5,027 nucleotides of DNA from Dehalococcoidales bacterium (GTDB lineage Bacteria > Chloroflexota > Dehalococcoidia > Dehalococcoidales > UBA2162), in NCBI GenBank assembly GCA_016932435.1, contig JAFGCW010000033.1, positions 1 to 5,027 on the forward strand, written 5' to 3'. The notes under the pieces are model-generated. The model made no database searches. It saw only the letters and a list, made by a program, of their open reading frames with translations, and was not told the origin of the DNA. How positions within the stretch are numbered: position 1 is the stretch's first letter; the number at the start of each line of letters is the position of its first letter. This document shows, one piece after another, positions 1-4,909 of this stretch. The translations under genes were made by a program, and so were the position numbers.

Positions 1-1742
1 AACAGAACATCTTCAAGAGTAAAAGCTCCGAAGGTGATGAGGTCTGCGTCGTAAGCAGCCTGTACCATAGCTATTTCAGCTGCAGAATGGCCGAGTTTAA
101 CGAAGGGGACTTCATATTTGAAGTACGGTGCATCCGAGATGCCGCCTGTCACGCTGGGGCCGTACGGTTCAGGAGAACCGACGGGATGGTACACGTCAGC
201 GAATACCTGAGCGAGGCTGCCGCCATCTTCCTCATCGGTCACGACAGCATAATACTCTATCATCTTTTTAGCGCCGGCAACAAGCGGAGGAAGAACCTGG
301 AAACCGGGCTCGATATGGCTTTGGTCCGCATCTTCCATCGTTGGTTCAACAGCAACCGGCTGTTGTTCCCACTTGCATTTAACCGCCGGTATTACTCCGC
401 CACCGGTGCCAATGGTTACATTATCGATACCGTTGTCGGTATTGTCGGTATTGTCGGTTTCTCCAAGAGATAAAGTTTTCGTGATTGTTTTTGGTACACA
501 ACGAAACGGAGTAACCGTTAACTCTACCGTATAGTCACCCGCTGCATCATAAACATGGGTCGGGTTCTGATCGGTACTTTCTCCACCATCGCCAAATTTC
601 CATAAATAGGTATAAGGCGGCATTCCGCCAGAGGTAAGGTCATTAAACTGCACGGTGTCGCCTGGCGACAGTACCGTGTAATTAAAATCCGCAGTCATCG
701 GGTCAGAAACGCCCGGATAACCGGTAACACTGATATTCGTCAAGTGAACCATTCCATAGTCCCAGCCCGGGGGATCGCCTGCCCACGACCCGGCAAAGAC
801 CTGCATGTGCTCCATATCTCCCTTGAAGCTGAGACCAACAGGGTAGAATTGGGGCGGACCTTCAACCCAGGTTGTATAGAATCCCTGTTGTACTCCGTTA
901 ATCGCAGCGAACATAACGCCAAGCCCATCGTCGGTCTTGTCGCCGTTACCATTAGCATCGATAGCGTGATATCTAATCTCGATATTATAGATACCAGCAG
1001 TGTTTATTCGGCCTGCATTTTCACCGCTGTTAGCCCAGGATACCGCCTGCCATTCGTCGACTCCATCGCGGTCAAACCAGAGGCCGTGGTTCTCCCAGCT
1101 TCCATAAACTCCTTTAGGACTCGGGTACCATGGGTACGGACTTGGTATTGAGTCAACGGTGTCCGGAGTGCTCAGAAGAACGTCGTAGTCAAGTTCGCTC
1201 CGGCCTCCCGACGCCTGCAGCCCATGCTTATCGTCCAGATCCTGAACGACGGTGCCATCGCCAACGAAAGTGTCGCCATCCCAATAGCCGACCCAGTCAT
1301 CGCATTCCGATACCATCCAGCCACCGCAGTTTCCCTGGTAAACACCAAACGGGCCGGGGTTAAAATCGCCCGCACCTTCGCCTCGAAGCCCCATTTCTAT
1401 ATATGGGGTGTAGGAATCAGGGTAGTTCTCGGGGTCTTTTTCAGTGGAGCCGGTATAAACTTCCCACTCAGTTAGATTGTCTGACAGGCCATGAGGCTGG
1501 GTAATCCGGCTCATATCCAGCGTATAGTTCAGCACCAGGTCCCCCTGGGTCAGATCCCATACCGGCACGGTCTCTTCGCCGCCAAAAAAGTCCGCAAAGT
1601 GCGTGGAAAACCAGTTAGCGCTGCCACTATAATCACCATAGGAAATGGAGGTTTGTTCCGCCGCGCTTACCGGTTTTGTCATCGGTATCATCGACCCAAT
1701 CAATAAAATGAAAGTTAAGAGGATATAAGAAACTTTTTTCAT
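1..1742 (-). CDS. Secreted PKD-domain surface protein, C-terminus cut by window edge
   Basis: I read this minus-strand frame codon by codon from the ATG at 1742 to the left edge. It has 580 codons without a stop, so the protein continues outside the window. A GGAGG SD lies at 1750-1754, 7 nt before the ATG; the ATG at 1747 is in another frame and hits a stop at once. Residues 1-28 form a Sec signal peptide: Lys2-Lys3, a hydrophobic core at about 6-19, and a VSA-A or SAA-E cleavage site at 25-29. Residues about 30-340 are rich in Trp, Gly, Asp and Tyr with alternating strand-like segments and could be a lectin/jelly-roll-type beta-sandwich (inference). Cys139 and Cys147 might form a disulfide, and an Asp-rich loop at 262-272 could bind calcium. 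Residues about 349-411 are a PKD domain (WKFGDG at 381-386, HVYDAAGDYTVELTV at 396-410). A TDN-repeat linker follows at about 429-437, then another strand-rich module at about 450-545 (IEYYAVVTDEEDG). The likely role is extracellular adhesion or polymer binding. No catalytic motif was recognised. Confidence 0.88.
   Translation of the reverse strand, partial: MKKVSYILLTFILLIGSMIPMTKPVSAAEQTSISYGDYSGSANWFSTHFADFFGGEETVPVWDLTQGDLVLNYTLDMSRITQPHGLSDNLTEWEVYTGSTEKDPENYPDSYTPYIEMGLRGEGAGDFNPGPFGVYQGNCGGWMVSECDDWVGYWDGDTFVGDGTVVQDLDDKHGLQASGGRSELDYDVLLSTPDTVDSIPSPYPWYPSPKGVYGSWENHGLWFDRDGVDEWQAVSWANSGENAGRINTAGIYNIEIRYHAIDANGNGDKTDDGLGVMFAAINGVQQGFYTTWVEGPPQFYPVGLSFKGDMEHMQVFAGSWAGDPPGWDYGMVHLTNISVTGYPGVSDPMTADFNYTVLSPGDTVQFNDLTSGGMPPYTYLWKFGDGGESTDQNPTHVYDAAGDYTVELTVTPFRCVPKTITKTLSLGETDNTDNTDNGIDNVTIGTGGGVIPAVKCKWEQQPVAVEPTMEDADQSHIEPGFQVLPPLVAGAKKMIEYYAVVTDEEDGGSLAQVFADVYHPVGSPEPYGPSVTGGISDAPYFKYEVPFVKLGHSAAEIAMVQAAYDADLITFGAFTLEDVL
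432..458 (-). repeat. Three tandem 9-bp units coding Thr-Asp-Asn
   Basis: On the plus strand the 9-mer RTTGTCGGT occurs three times head to tail (432-440, 441-449, 450-458), differing only in the first base of one copy. On the coding minus strand it is in frame and yields TDN-TDN-TDN, a short hydrophilic linker directly after the PKD domain. Such in-frame microsatellites can change copy number by slippage without breaking the reading frame. Confidence 0.8.
552..710 (-). other. PKD domain within the secreted protein
   Basis: This part of the minus-strand gene encodes residues of about 345-397, the core of a PKD (polycystic kidney disease) domain that runs on to about residue 411. The diagnostic features are the aromatic-Lys-Phe-Gly-Asp-Gly turn at 381-386, the Asn-Pro-Thr-His-Val-Tyr strand at 393-398, and the following Gly-Asp-Tyr-Thr-Val strand at 402-406. 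PKD domains are Ig-like beta-sandwiches common in secreted enzymes and surface proteins of bacteria and archaea. They usually act as spacers or in protein and polysaccharide contact. Confidence 0.85.
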
Positions 1743-1821
1743 TTCATTTCCTCCGTTACAATTCGTATGTCATGAATACCGAAATTTCGTTTGCAAGACA
1801 CATCCCTTCTTACTAAAATGA

Positions 1822-1853
1822 AAAACCGACCTGGACTGCTACAGGTCGGTTTT
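1822..1853 (-). terminator. Perfect 12-bp hairpin with U-run in the PKD gene leader
   Basis: AAAACCGACCTG at 1822-1833 pairs perfectly with CAGGTCGGTTTT at 1842-1853 around an 8-nt loop. Read on the minus strand, the stem runs into TTTTTCATTTT, the form of an intrinsic terminator. It sits about 80 nt upstream of the PKD start codon and in the same orientation. It could therefore stop an upstream minus-strand transcript, act as a leader attenuator, or, if the promoter lies between hairpin and gene, simply insulate it. On the plus strand the stem also ends in TTTT, so it may act weakly in both directions. Confidence 0.65.
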
Positions 1854-1909
1854 GACGTTCACTATATATCACCTGAGTACTCATTAAATGGCACAAACTC
1901 TGTACATAT

Positions 1910-1930
1910 CCGTTTTACTACGACCATTTA
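1910..1930. repeat. Imperfect 21-bp direct repeat, copy 1
   Basis: By eye, 16 of 21 positions match the second copy at 2048-2068, including the unbroken 9-mer GACCATTTA at the right end and TTTAC in the middle. An inverted partner of the right end, TTAAATGG at 1884-1891, pairs with CCATTTAA at 1924-1931. The set could be binding sites for a regulator of the divergent genes, but the AT-rich background makes chance similarity possible. Confidence 0.4.
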
Positions 1931-2008
1931 AAACCCGCTTTTGGTGAAAATAAAAAAAGACAAAACAACCCACACCAATTACAAAATACCACTTTGATTT
2001 AAATATCT

Positions 2009-2046
2009 CTACTTACTGATTGGATAAAAATCAGCCAGTAGTTTTT
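2009..2046 (+). terminator. Terminator-like hairpin without an obvious upstream gene
   Basis: CTACT (2009-2013) pairs with AGTAG (2037-2041), then after a 2x2 internal loop CTGATT (2016-2021) pairs with AATCAG (2029-2034). The loop is 7 nt, and TTTTT follows at 2042-2046. The U-run is only on the plus strand, so the terminator would act rightward. No plus-strand gene precedes it. It could end a small RNA or stop readthrough antisense to the PKD gene, or it could be a leader attenuator of the hydrolase if the latter's promoter is upstream. Confidence 0.5.
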
Positions 2047-2047
2047 A

Positions 2048-2068
2048 CGGCTTTACATTGACCATTTA
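2048..2068. repeat. Imperfect 21-bp direct repeat, copy 2
   Basis: This is the partner of 1910-1930, 138 bp further right, ending in the same GACCATTTA 9-mer. Its left end GGCTTTAC (2049-2056) recurs exactly at 2098-2105. It overlaps the weak promoter candidate at 2052-2079, so a protein bound here could affect transcription of the hydrolase. Confidence 0.4.
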
Positions 2069-2192
2069 GACAGGCTAATCCACCTTTCGTTAACCCTGGC
2101 TTTACCTCATTAGATGATAAAAGTATCCACCGAACAGGTTCTCAAGTTACTCCGAAAGATGTATGATAAATAAAAATTCACGGGAGAGCGAG

Positions 2193-2996
2193 ATGGCGAA
2201 ACAGACCATTACCTCAGGTTATTCCGCGAATGAGCTGCCTTACTCGAAAATCGGCGACGGCCCGAAGCAATTCGTCGTCTTCGAAGGCCTGAACTTTACC
2301 CACAAGCCACCTTCGAAGGAAAAACTGGGCATGGACGCCAGGATGTTCAGGGGTTTTCCGTCCGACTATACGATATGGGTCATCGGCAGAAAACCCGGCC
2401 TGCCGGAAGGCAGTTCAGTGAAAGACTGGGCGGACGATTACGCGAACATGGTGAGAGAAGAAATCGGCGCTCCGGTGGATATCGGCGGTATTTCGACGGG
2501 TGGGCCGCCGGCCTTGTGTTTCGCGGCCGACTACCCGGAACTGACCCGTAAACTGGTTCTCGTTTCGACCGGCTACCGCCTGAGCGATTACGGGAAGAAA
2601 ACCCAGCTTGATATGCTCCGGGCAGCCCGCACCGGCAATAAACGGGCGACCGCCGCCTTCGATGCCGACCTCATTTCGAAAGGCTTCCTCCGGATTTTAT
2701 TGAGAGGTTTTTTCTGGTGTATAGCACCGATGATGTACGAGAAAGGCGATTCGCTTGCCGACGGTATCGCCGAACTGGAGGCGGAGGATGCCTTCAATTT
2801 CAAAGATCGTCTTGGGGAAATAAAGGTGCCGACCCTCGTCATCGGCGGCGCTGAAGATCCGCTCTACCCGATGAAAGAAACCGCCGAAGAGATTTCCGGG
2901 GCGAAGCTGATACTTTATGAAAAAGCAGGCCATGGCGCATCGATGAAAAAGGAATTCAAAAGAGACCTGGTTGCATTCCTCGAAGAGAAGATGTGA
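2193..2996 (+). CDS. Alpha/beta-fold hydrolase
   Basis: The protein has 267 aa and belongs to the alpha/beta-hydrolase superfamily. The start is the ATG at 2193, with GGGAG at 2182-2186 and a 6-nt spacer. The in-frame ATG at 2163 would add ten polar residues and has no SD. The nucleophile elbow is G-I-S-T-G-G with Ser101, the acid is Asp222 in GGAEDPLYP, and the base is His247 in AGHGAS, in the usual order and spacing. The first strand, FVVFEGLNF (27-35), carries the oxyanion region as EGL rather than HG. Residues about 130-200 are the helical cap, with a hydrophobic, aromatic patch at 165-181 that probably lines the substrate pocket. There is no signal peptide, so it is cytosolic. The family includes esterases, peptidases, dehalogenases and lactonases; the substrate cannot be read from sequence. 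Its GC-rich codons contrast with the next genes. It stands alone, with about 170 bp or more of non-coding DNA on each side. Confidence 0.9.
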   Translation: MAKQTITSGYSANELPYSKIGDGPKQFVVFEGLNFTHKPPSKEKLGMDARMFRGFPSDYTIWVIGRKPGLPEGSSVKDWADDYANMVREEIGAPVDIGGISTGGPPALCFAADYPELTRKLVLVSTGYRLSDYGKKTQLDMLRAARTGNKRATAAFDADLISKGFLRILLRGFFWCIAPMMYEKGDSLADGIAELEAEDAFNFKDRLGEIKVPTLVIGGAEDPLYPMKETAEEISGAKLILYEKAGHGASMKKEFKRDLVAFLEEKM

Positions 2997-3071
2997 TGAC
3001 GCTATCATCTGAAAAATAAGGGGGTCTCCGTAATCAGACAATCCATTGAGCACAAGACGTTATTCCGGTGT

Positions 3072-3098
3072 TTGCACCATACTTTACGTTTATATGAT
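3072..3098 (+). promoter_or_regulatory. Candidate promoter for the leader and phosphotransferase
   Basis: TTGCAC (3072-3077) could serve as -35 and TATGAT (3093-3098) as -10, with a short 15-bp spacer. An alternative -10, TGATAA at 3095-3100, gives 17 bp but matches consensus less well. It is the best sigma-70-type candidate upstream of the leader ORF. Weak evidence. Confidence 0.3.
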
Positions 3099-3156
3099 AA
3101 ACATGAGTTTGTTAGGTTTTTCAAACTGCGGATTATTTAATTATCAGAGGTAGAGC

Positions 3157-3228
3157 ATGTATAAATTCATGATGAGAAAATCTCCAAAGAAACTGTACTC
3201 CATGCAAGGCCAATCGTATATTTGTTAG
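3157..3228 (+). CDS. Putative 23-aa leader peptide
   Basis: The ATG at 3157 is preceded by AGAGG at 3146-3150 with a 6-nt spacer, and the frame closes with TAG at 3226-3228. The peptide is basic and begins MYKFMMRKSPKK; no membrane segment is present. Its last ten or so codons cover the left arm of the hairpin at 3196-3246, and the stop lies in that hairpin's loop. A translating or stalled ribosome would therefore change the folding of the RNA before the phosphotransferase gene. This is the layout of leader peptides in translational attenuation, as in erm and cat genes. An ORF this short can arise by chance, so the case rests on SD spacing and position. Confidence 0.4.
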   Translation: MYKFMMRKSPKKLYSMQGQSYIC

Positions 3229-3246
3229 CGACGATTGCACGGAGTA
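3196..3246 (+). promoter_or_regulatory. Long leader hairpin overlapping the leader ORF
   Basis: TACTCC (3196-3201) pairs with GGAGTA (3241-3246). After one mismatch and two more pairs, and a bulge on the left side, CAATCGT (3211-3217) pairs with ACGATTG (3231-3237). About 15 base pairs are possible. The inner stem cannot form at the same time as AGCGAC (3227-3232) with GTCGCT (3253-3258), because both use 3231-3232. This gives two alternative folds, as in attenuators. Confidence 0.45.
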
Positions 3247-3270
3247 GCTTCTGTCGCTGTGAATCCGGTT

Positions 3271-3306
3271 GGCTCTTCACTCATTCATAAAAAATGAAAA
3301 GGAGCC
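3271..3306 (+). promoter_or_regulatory. Hairpin masking the phosphotransferase SD
   Basis: GGCTC (3271-3275) pairs with GAGCC (3302-3306), which includes three of the four bases of the GGAG SD at 3301-3304. Inside, TTCAT (3284-3288) pairs with ATGAA (3294-3298) around an A5 loop. The left arm can also pair with the leader: 3267-3273 (GGTTGGC) complements 3209-3215 (GCCAATC), with one G-U pair, and that pairing would free the SD. Confidence 0.45.
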
Positions 3307-3312
3307 AGTAAA

Positions 3313-4290
3313 ATGGAAATTGGAAAGCACTATGTAGCAGAAAGTGCCTTATTAACAATTATCAATCAAAAATATGCGATAAACGGCGTGAAGATACGCT
3401 TATACAGAATATCGCAAGGGCAGGTATTTTTTATACAAACTCCAACTGGTCGAAAAGTATTCAAGCTTTATTTGCCAACGTGCTCTGATTCCGCTATTCA
3501 AACAACGCATGTTATTTCCTATATGGATAAGTGCGATTACCCGGTAGTTCAAATAATACCAACGGTGACCGGCGAGCTGTTCGTTACCCTTGATATGCCT
3601 GAAGGCAGTTGTATTGGCGTTTTGTTTGAATATGCTAACGGCATATGTATCGGATTTCTGCACAGATGGAGGACCAACAAACAGCCACTCGTTCACCCCT
3701 TGACAAGGCAATTTGGCAGGCAAGTGGGGCTTATGCACCGACTGATGGAACACTACAATGGGCCACCTCTCGTCCACAGGGGCAGCAAAGAGCGCGTTTT
3801 TGGCGATTTGGTTTCGCTGATGCGCAGAGATAACTACGACGAAGTAAAGACTCGTAATATAGAAGAATACGGAAACGAGCTATGGAACATACTGAAAAAA
3901 TGCCCCACCGGTTATTTCCACGCCGACATGCACACTGGCAATACTAAATACCATAACGGGAAATTCATTTGGATGGATTTTGACAGAGCATCAATATCTT
4001 ACCCTATCATGGATATTGGATGGCTGTTGGAAATAGATTGGCTCTGTTTTCACGAAGAGTCATTAGACCGTTCACGGAGCTTGTTTGAAGAAATATACAA
4101 TGGCTATACTTTGGAAAGGCCATTGACCGACGGGGAAATTGCCGCTGTGTTCCATAGTGTTGCAATGATTCACTATGAAGGTGTTGCTTCGAATACAATA
4201 ATGAAAAACAAGAAATTAGAAACATGGCTAATGGACAGGGAGTATGAATGGCTTATGCGCTGGCGCGAATGTTGCAGCAAGTTAGAATAA
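3313..4290 (+). CDS. APH-family phosphotransferase (aminoglycoside/choline kinase fold)
   Basis: The protein has 325 aa and is a cytosolic kinase-like phosphotransferase. The ATG at 3313 follows GGAG (3301-3304) with an 8-nt spacer. The N-lobe runs to about residue 105, with Lys51 in VFKLY as the likely ATP-anchoring lysine; a hinge-like LFEYANG follows at 104-110. The C-lobe carries the Brenner motif H-A-D-M-H-T-G-N at 203-210, with Asp205 as catalytic base and Asn210 as metal ligand. It also carries the metal-binding MDFD at 221-224 (Asp222), followed by SYPIMDIGWLL (229-239), typical of APH and homoserine-kinase-like proteins. All key residues are present, so it should be active. The substrate could be an aminoglycoside or other drug, a small alcohol such as choline or homoserine, or, as in SrkA, a protein. 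The family match does not show resistance. The AT-rich codons differ from the hydrolase upstream, suggesting transfer. Expression may be controlled by the structured leader at 3157-3306. Confidence 0.88.
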   Translation: MEIGKHYVAESALLTIINQKYAINGVKIRLYRISQGQVFFIQTPTGRKVFKLYLPTCSDSAIQTTHVISYMDKCDYPVVQIIPTVTGELFVTLDMPEGSCIGVLFEYANGICIGFLHRWRTNKQPLVHPLTRQFGRQVGLMHRLMEHYNGPPLVHRGSKERVFGDLVSLMRRDNYDEVKTRNIEEYGNELWNILKKCPTGYFHADMHTGNTKYHNGKFIWMDFDRASISYPIMDIGWLLEIDWLCFHEESLDRSRSLFEEIYNGYTLERPLTDGEIAAVFHSVAMIHYEGVASNTIMKNKKLETWLMDREYEWLMRWRECCSKLE

Positions 4291-4364
4291 CAGCTCTATA
4301 CATTACAAACTCAAACGGTATCAGCCTTCCGGTACCTATTCTTTATTCATTAGTAAAGTACTAT

Positions 4365-4375
4365 TATGATATAAT
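4365..4375 (+). promoter_or_regulatory. -10 region for hicAB
   Basis: A perfect TATAAT lies at 4370-4375, overlapped by TATGAT at 4365-4370. The -35 is poor (TTCATT at 4346-4351, 18-bp spacer). A transcript would begin around 4382-4383, directly at the hicA start codon at 4384. Confidence 0.5.
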
Positions 4376-4383
4376 ACTCTACG

Positions 4384-4581
4384 ATGAAATTCAGCGAACT
4401 TGTACGTCTTCTTGAAAAGAACGAATTCAGTCTTATCAAAGAAAAAGGTTCAATTCGTTACTATGGGAAAGAAGGCGTTGAAAACCTGATACGAATCGAC
4501 TATCATGGTTCTAAAGAGGTTCCCAAAGGGACTTGTGCTGCTATTCTGAAAGCAGCAATGTTAAAGGGGGAAAGGCGGTAG
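4384..4581 (+). CDS. hicA: HicA-family toxin, variant without the catalytic histidine
   Basis: The protein has 65 aa, the normal HicA size, and a double-stranded-RNA-binding-like fold is expected. HicA toxins cleave mRNA and are held inactive by HicB. The family outline is clear: KFSELVRLLEKN (helix 1, residues 2-13), the K-G-S turn at 21-23, a strand with DYHGSKEVPKGT (39-50), and the final helix AAILKAAML (52-60). In typical HicA the residue after Gly-Ser is the catalytic histidine. Here it is Ile24, followed by Arg25-Tyr-Tyr; the only histidine is His41. The protein may use another residue, have a different activity, or be inactive. There is no SD before the ATG, and the promoter lies so close that the mRNA may be leaderless. 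hicB follows after 5 nt, toxin first, as usual for hicAB. Confidence 0.8.
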   Translation: MKFSELVRLLEKNEFSLIKEKGSIRYYGKEGVENLIRIDYHGSKEVPKGTCAAILKAAMLKGERR

Positions 4582-4586
4582 ATGAC

Positions 4587-4832
4587 GTGTTAGACTTGAA
4601 ATATTCTCTGATAATTGAAGTAACTGATGATCCTGCTTTCTTCACCTTCTATACACCTGACCTCAAGGGTTTCACAGGAGTCGGCAGTTCAATAGAAGAT
4701 TGCATAGACAAAGCAAAATTGGGAATCGAGGAGCACGTTTCTCTCCTGAAGGAACGCTGTTTACCCATTCCAAAAACGAACCCTTCTCCCACTATCACCA
4801 TCAGGAACGCCGAACTGGCAGAAGTACGTTAG
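4587..4832 (+). CDS. hicB: HicB-family antitoxin
   Basis: The protein has 81 aa from the GTG at 4587, which has AAGGCGG at 4572-4578 and an 8-nt spacer. The frame is open back to an ATG at 4533, but that start would overlap hicA by 49 nt and add residues before the point where HicB proteins begin (LKYSLIIE). HicB binds and neutralises HicA. The partial RNase-H-like core is seen as LKYSLIIEVTDD, then YTPDLKGFTGVGSSIEDCIDKA, the HicB signature of a P-D-L/F-x-G turn followed by a helix, and then GIEEHVSLL. The protein ends about 25 residues later with KTNPSPTITI, and no C-terminal HTH or ribbon-helix-helix DNA-binding domain is present. The pair is probably co-transcribed from the promoter at 4365-4375, and the 5-nt gap suggests coupled translation. 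Confidence 0.82.
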   Translation: MLDLKYSLIIEVTDDPAFFTFYTPDLKGFTGVGSSIEDCIDKAKLGIEEHVSLLKERCLPIPKTNPSPTITIRNAELAEVR

Positions 4833-4900
4833 TATCGATATTCCCACAATTTGCTACAGCTTTTTAACTACTCAAATCTTCCAAACATAACCATCATTAG

Positions 4901-4909
4901 TGGTACAAT
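4901..4909 (+). promoter_or_regulatory. Extended -10 for the SDR gene
   Basis: TGGTACAAT at 4901-4909 matches an extended -10 (TGn followed by TACAAT). No good -35 is visible, which is usual for this class. The start site would be near 4916, giving a leader of about 30 nt before the ATG at 4945. The gap from 4833 to 4900 shows only the palindrome TATCGATA at 4833-4840 and no convincing terminator for hicB. Confidence 0.5.

Larger units (their letters stand above)
1743..2192. other. Divergent gene-free region between the PKD gene and the hydrolase
   Basis: No reading frame with a plausible start and SD was found in about 450 bp. The stretch is AT-rich, notably 1860-2050, and holds the two hairpins and the repeated motifs listed separately. 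A weak plus-strand promoter candidate for the hydrolase is TTTACA at 2052-2057 with GCTAAT at 2074-2079 (16-bp spacer). I found no convincing promoter for the PKD gene. No known riboswitch consensus could be matched with confidence. Confidence 0.6.
2997..3312 (+). other. Leader region of the phosphotransferase gene
   Basis: These 316 bases hold no full-size gene. From left to right I see no good terminator for the hydrolase (only GATGA/TCATC close to the stop), then a weak promoter candidate at 3072-3098, a small hairpin (AGTTTG 3106-3111 with CAAACT 3122-3127), a 23-codon ORF with SD, two mutually exclusive hairpins between 3196 and 3258, and a hairpin over the SD of the next gene. The items are annotated separately. 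Confidence 0.6.

Noticed and set aside
87..1706. Several plus-strand frames of 70-135 codons across the left third (for example 87-473, 744-1151, 1224-1475).
   Set aside because: They lie opposite the 580-codon minus-strand gene with signal peptide and PKD domain, have no SD and show no recognisable protein pattern.
2047..2120. Fragments on the minus strand resembling parts of a c-di-GMP-I (GEMM) aptamer (GTAAAGCC, GAAAGG, CTAAATGG).
   Set aside because: The elements are in the wrong order and spacing, and the conserved GGGACGCAAAGCC core is missing, so I do not call a riboswitch.
2163..2192. Upstream ATG for the hydrolase at 2163.
   Set aside because: No SD precedes it and the ten extra residues are polar and not family-like. 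The ATG at 2193 has a GGGAG at good distance.
2697..3053. Minus-strand frames over the hydrolase (2588-2842, 2697-3053).
   Set aside because: They are shadows of the hydrolase reading frame, with no SD and no coherent fold. The same holds for 3400-3777 and 4007-4225 opposite the phosphotransferase.
3221..3258. GTTAGCG near a 6-bp stem as a possible integron attC site.
   Set aside because: There is no matching complementary core site at the other end, no cassette array and no integrase.
3313..4290. Naming the phosphotransferase as a specific aminoglycoside-resistance gene.
   Set aside because: Only the general APH fold motifs are visible. Substrate-determining regions are not recognisable, and many relatives are metabolic or stress kinases.
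4533..4586. ATG at 4533 as hicB start.
   Set aside because: It would overlap hicA by 49 nt and add 18 residues not found in HicB. The GTG at 4587 has a clear SD and puts the start just before the conserved LKYSLIIE.
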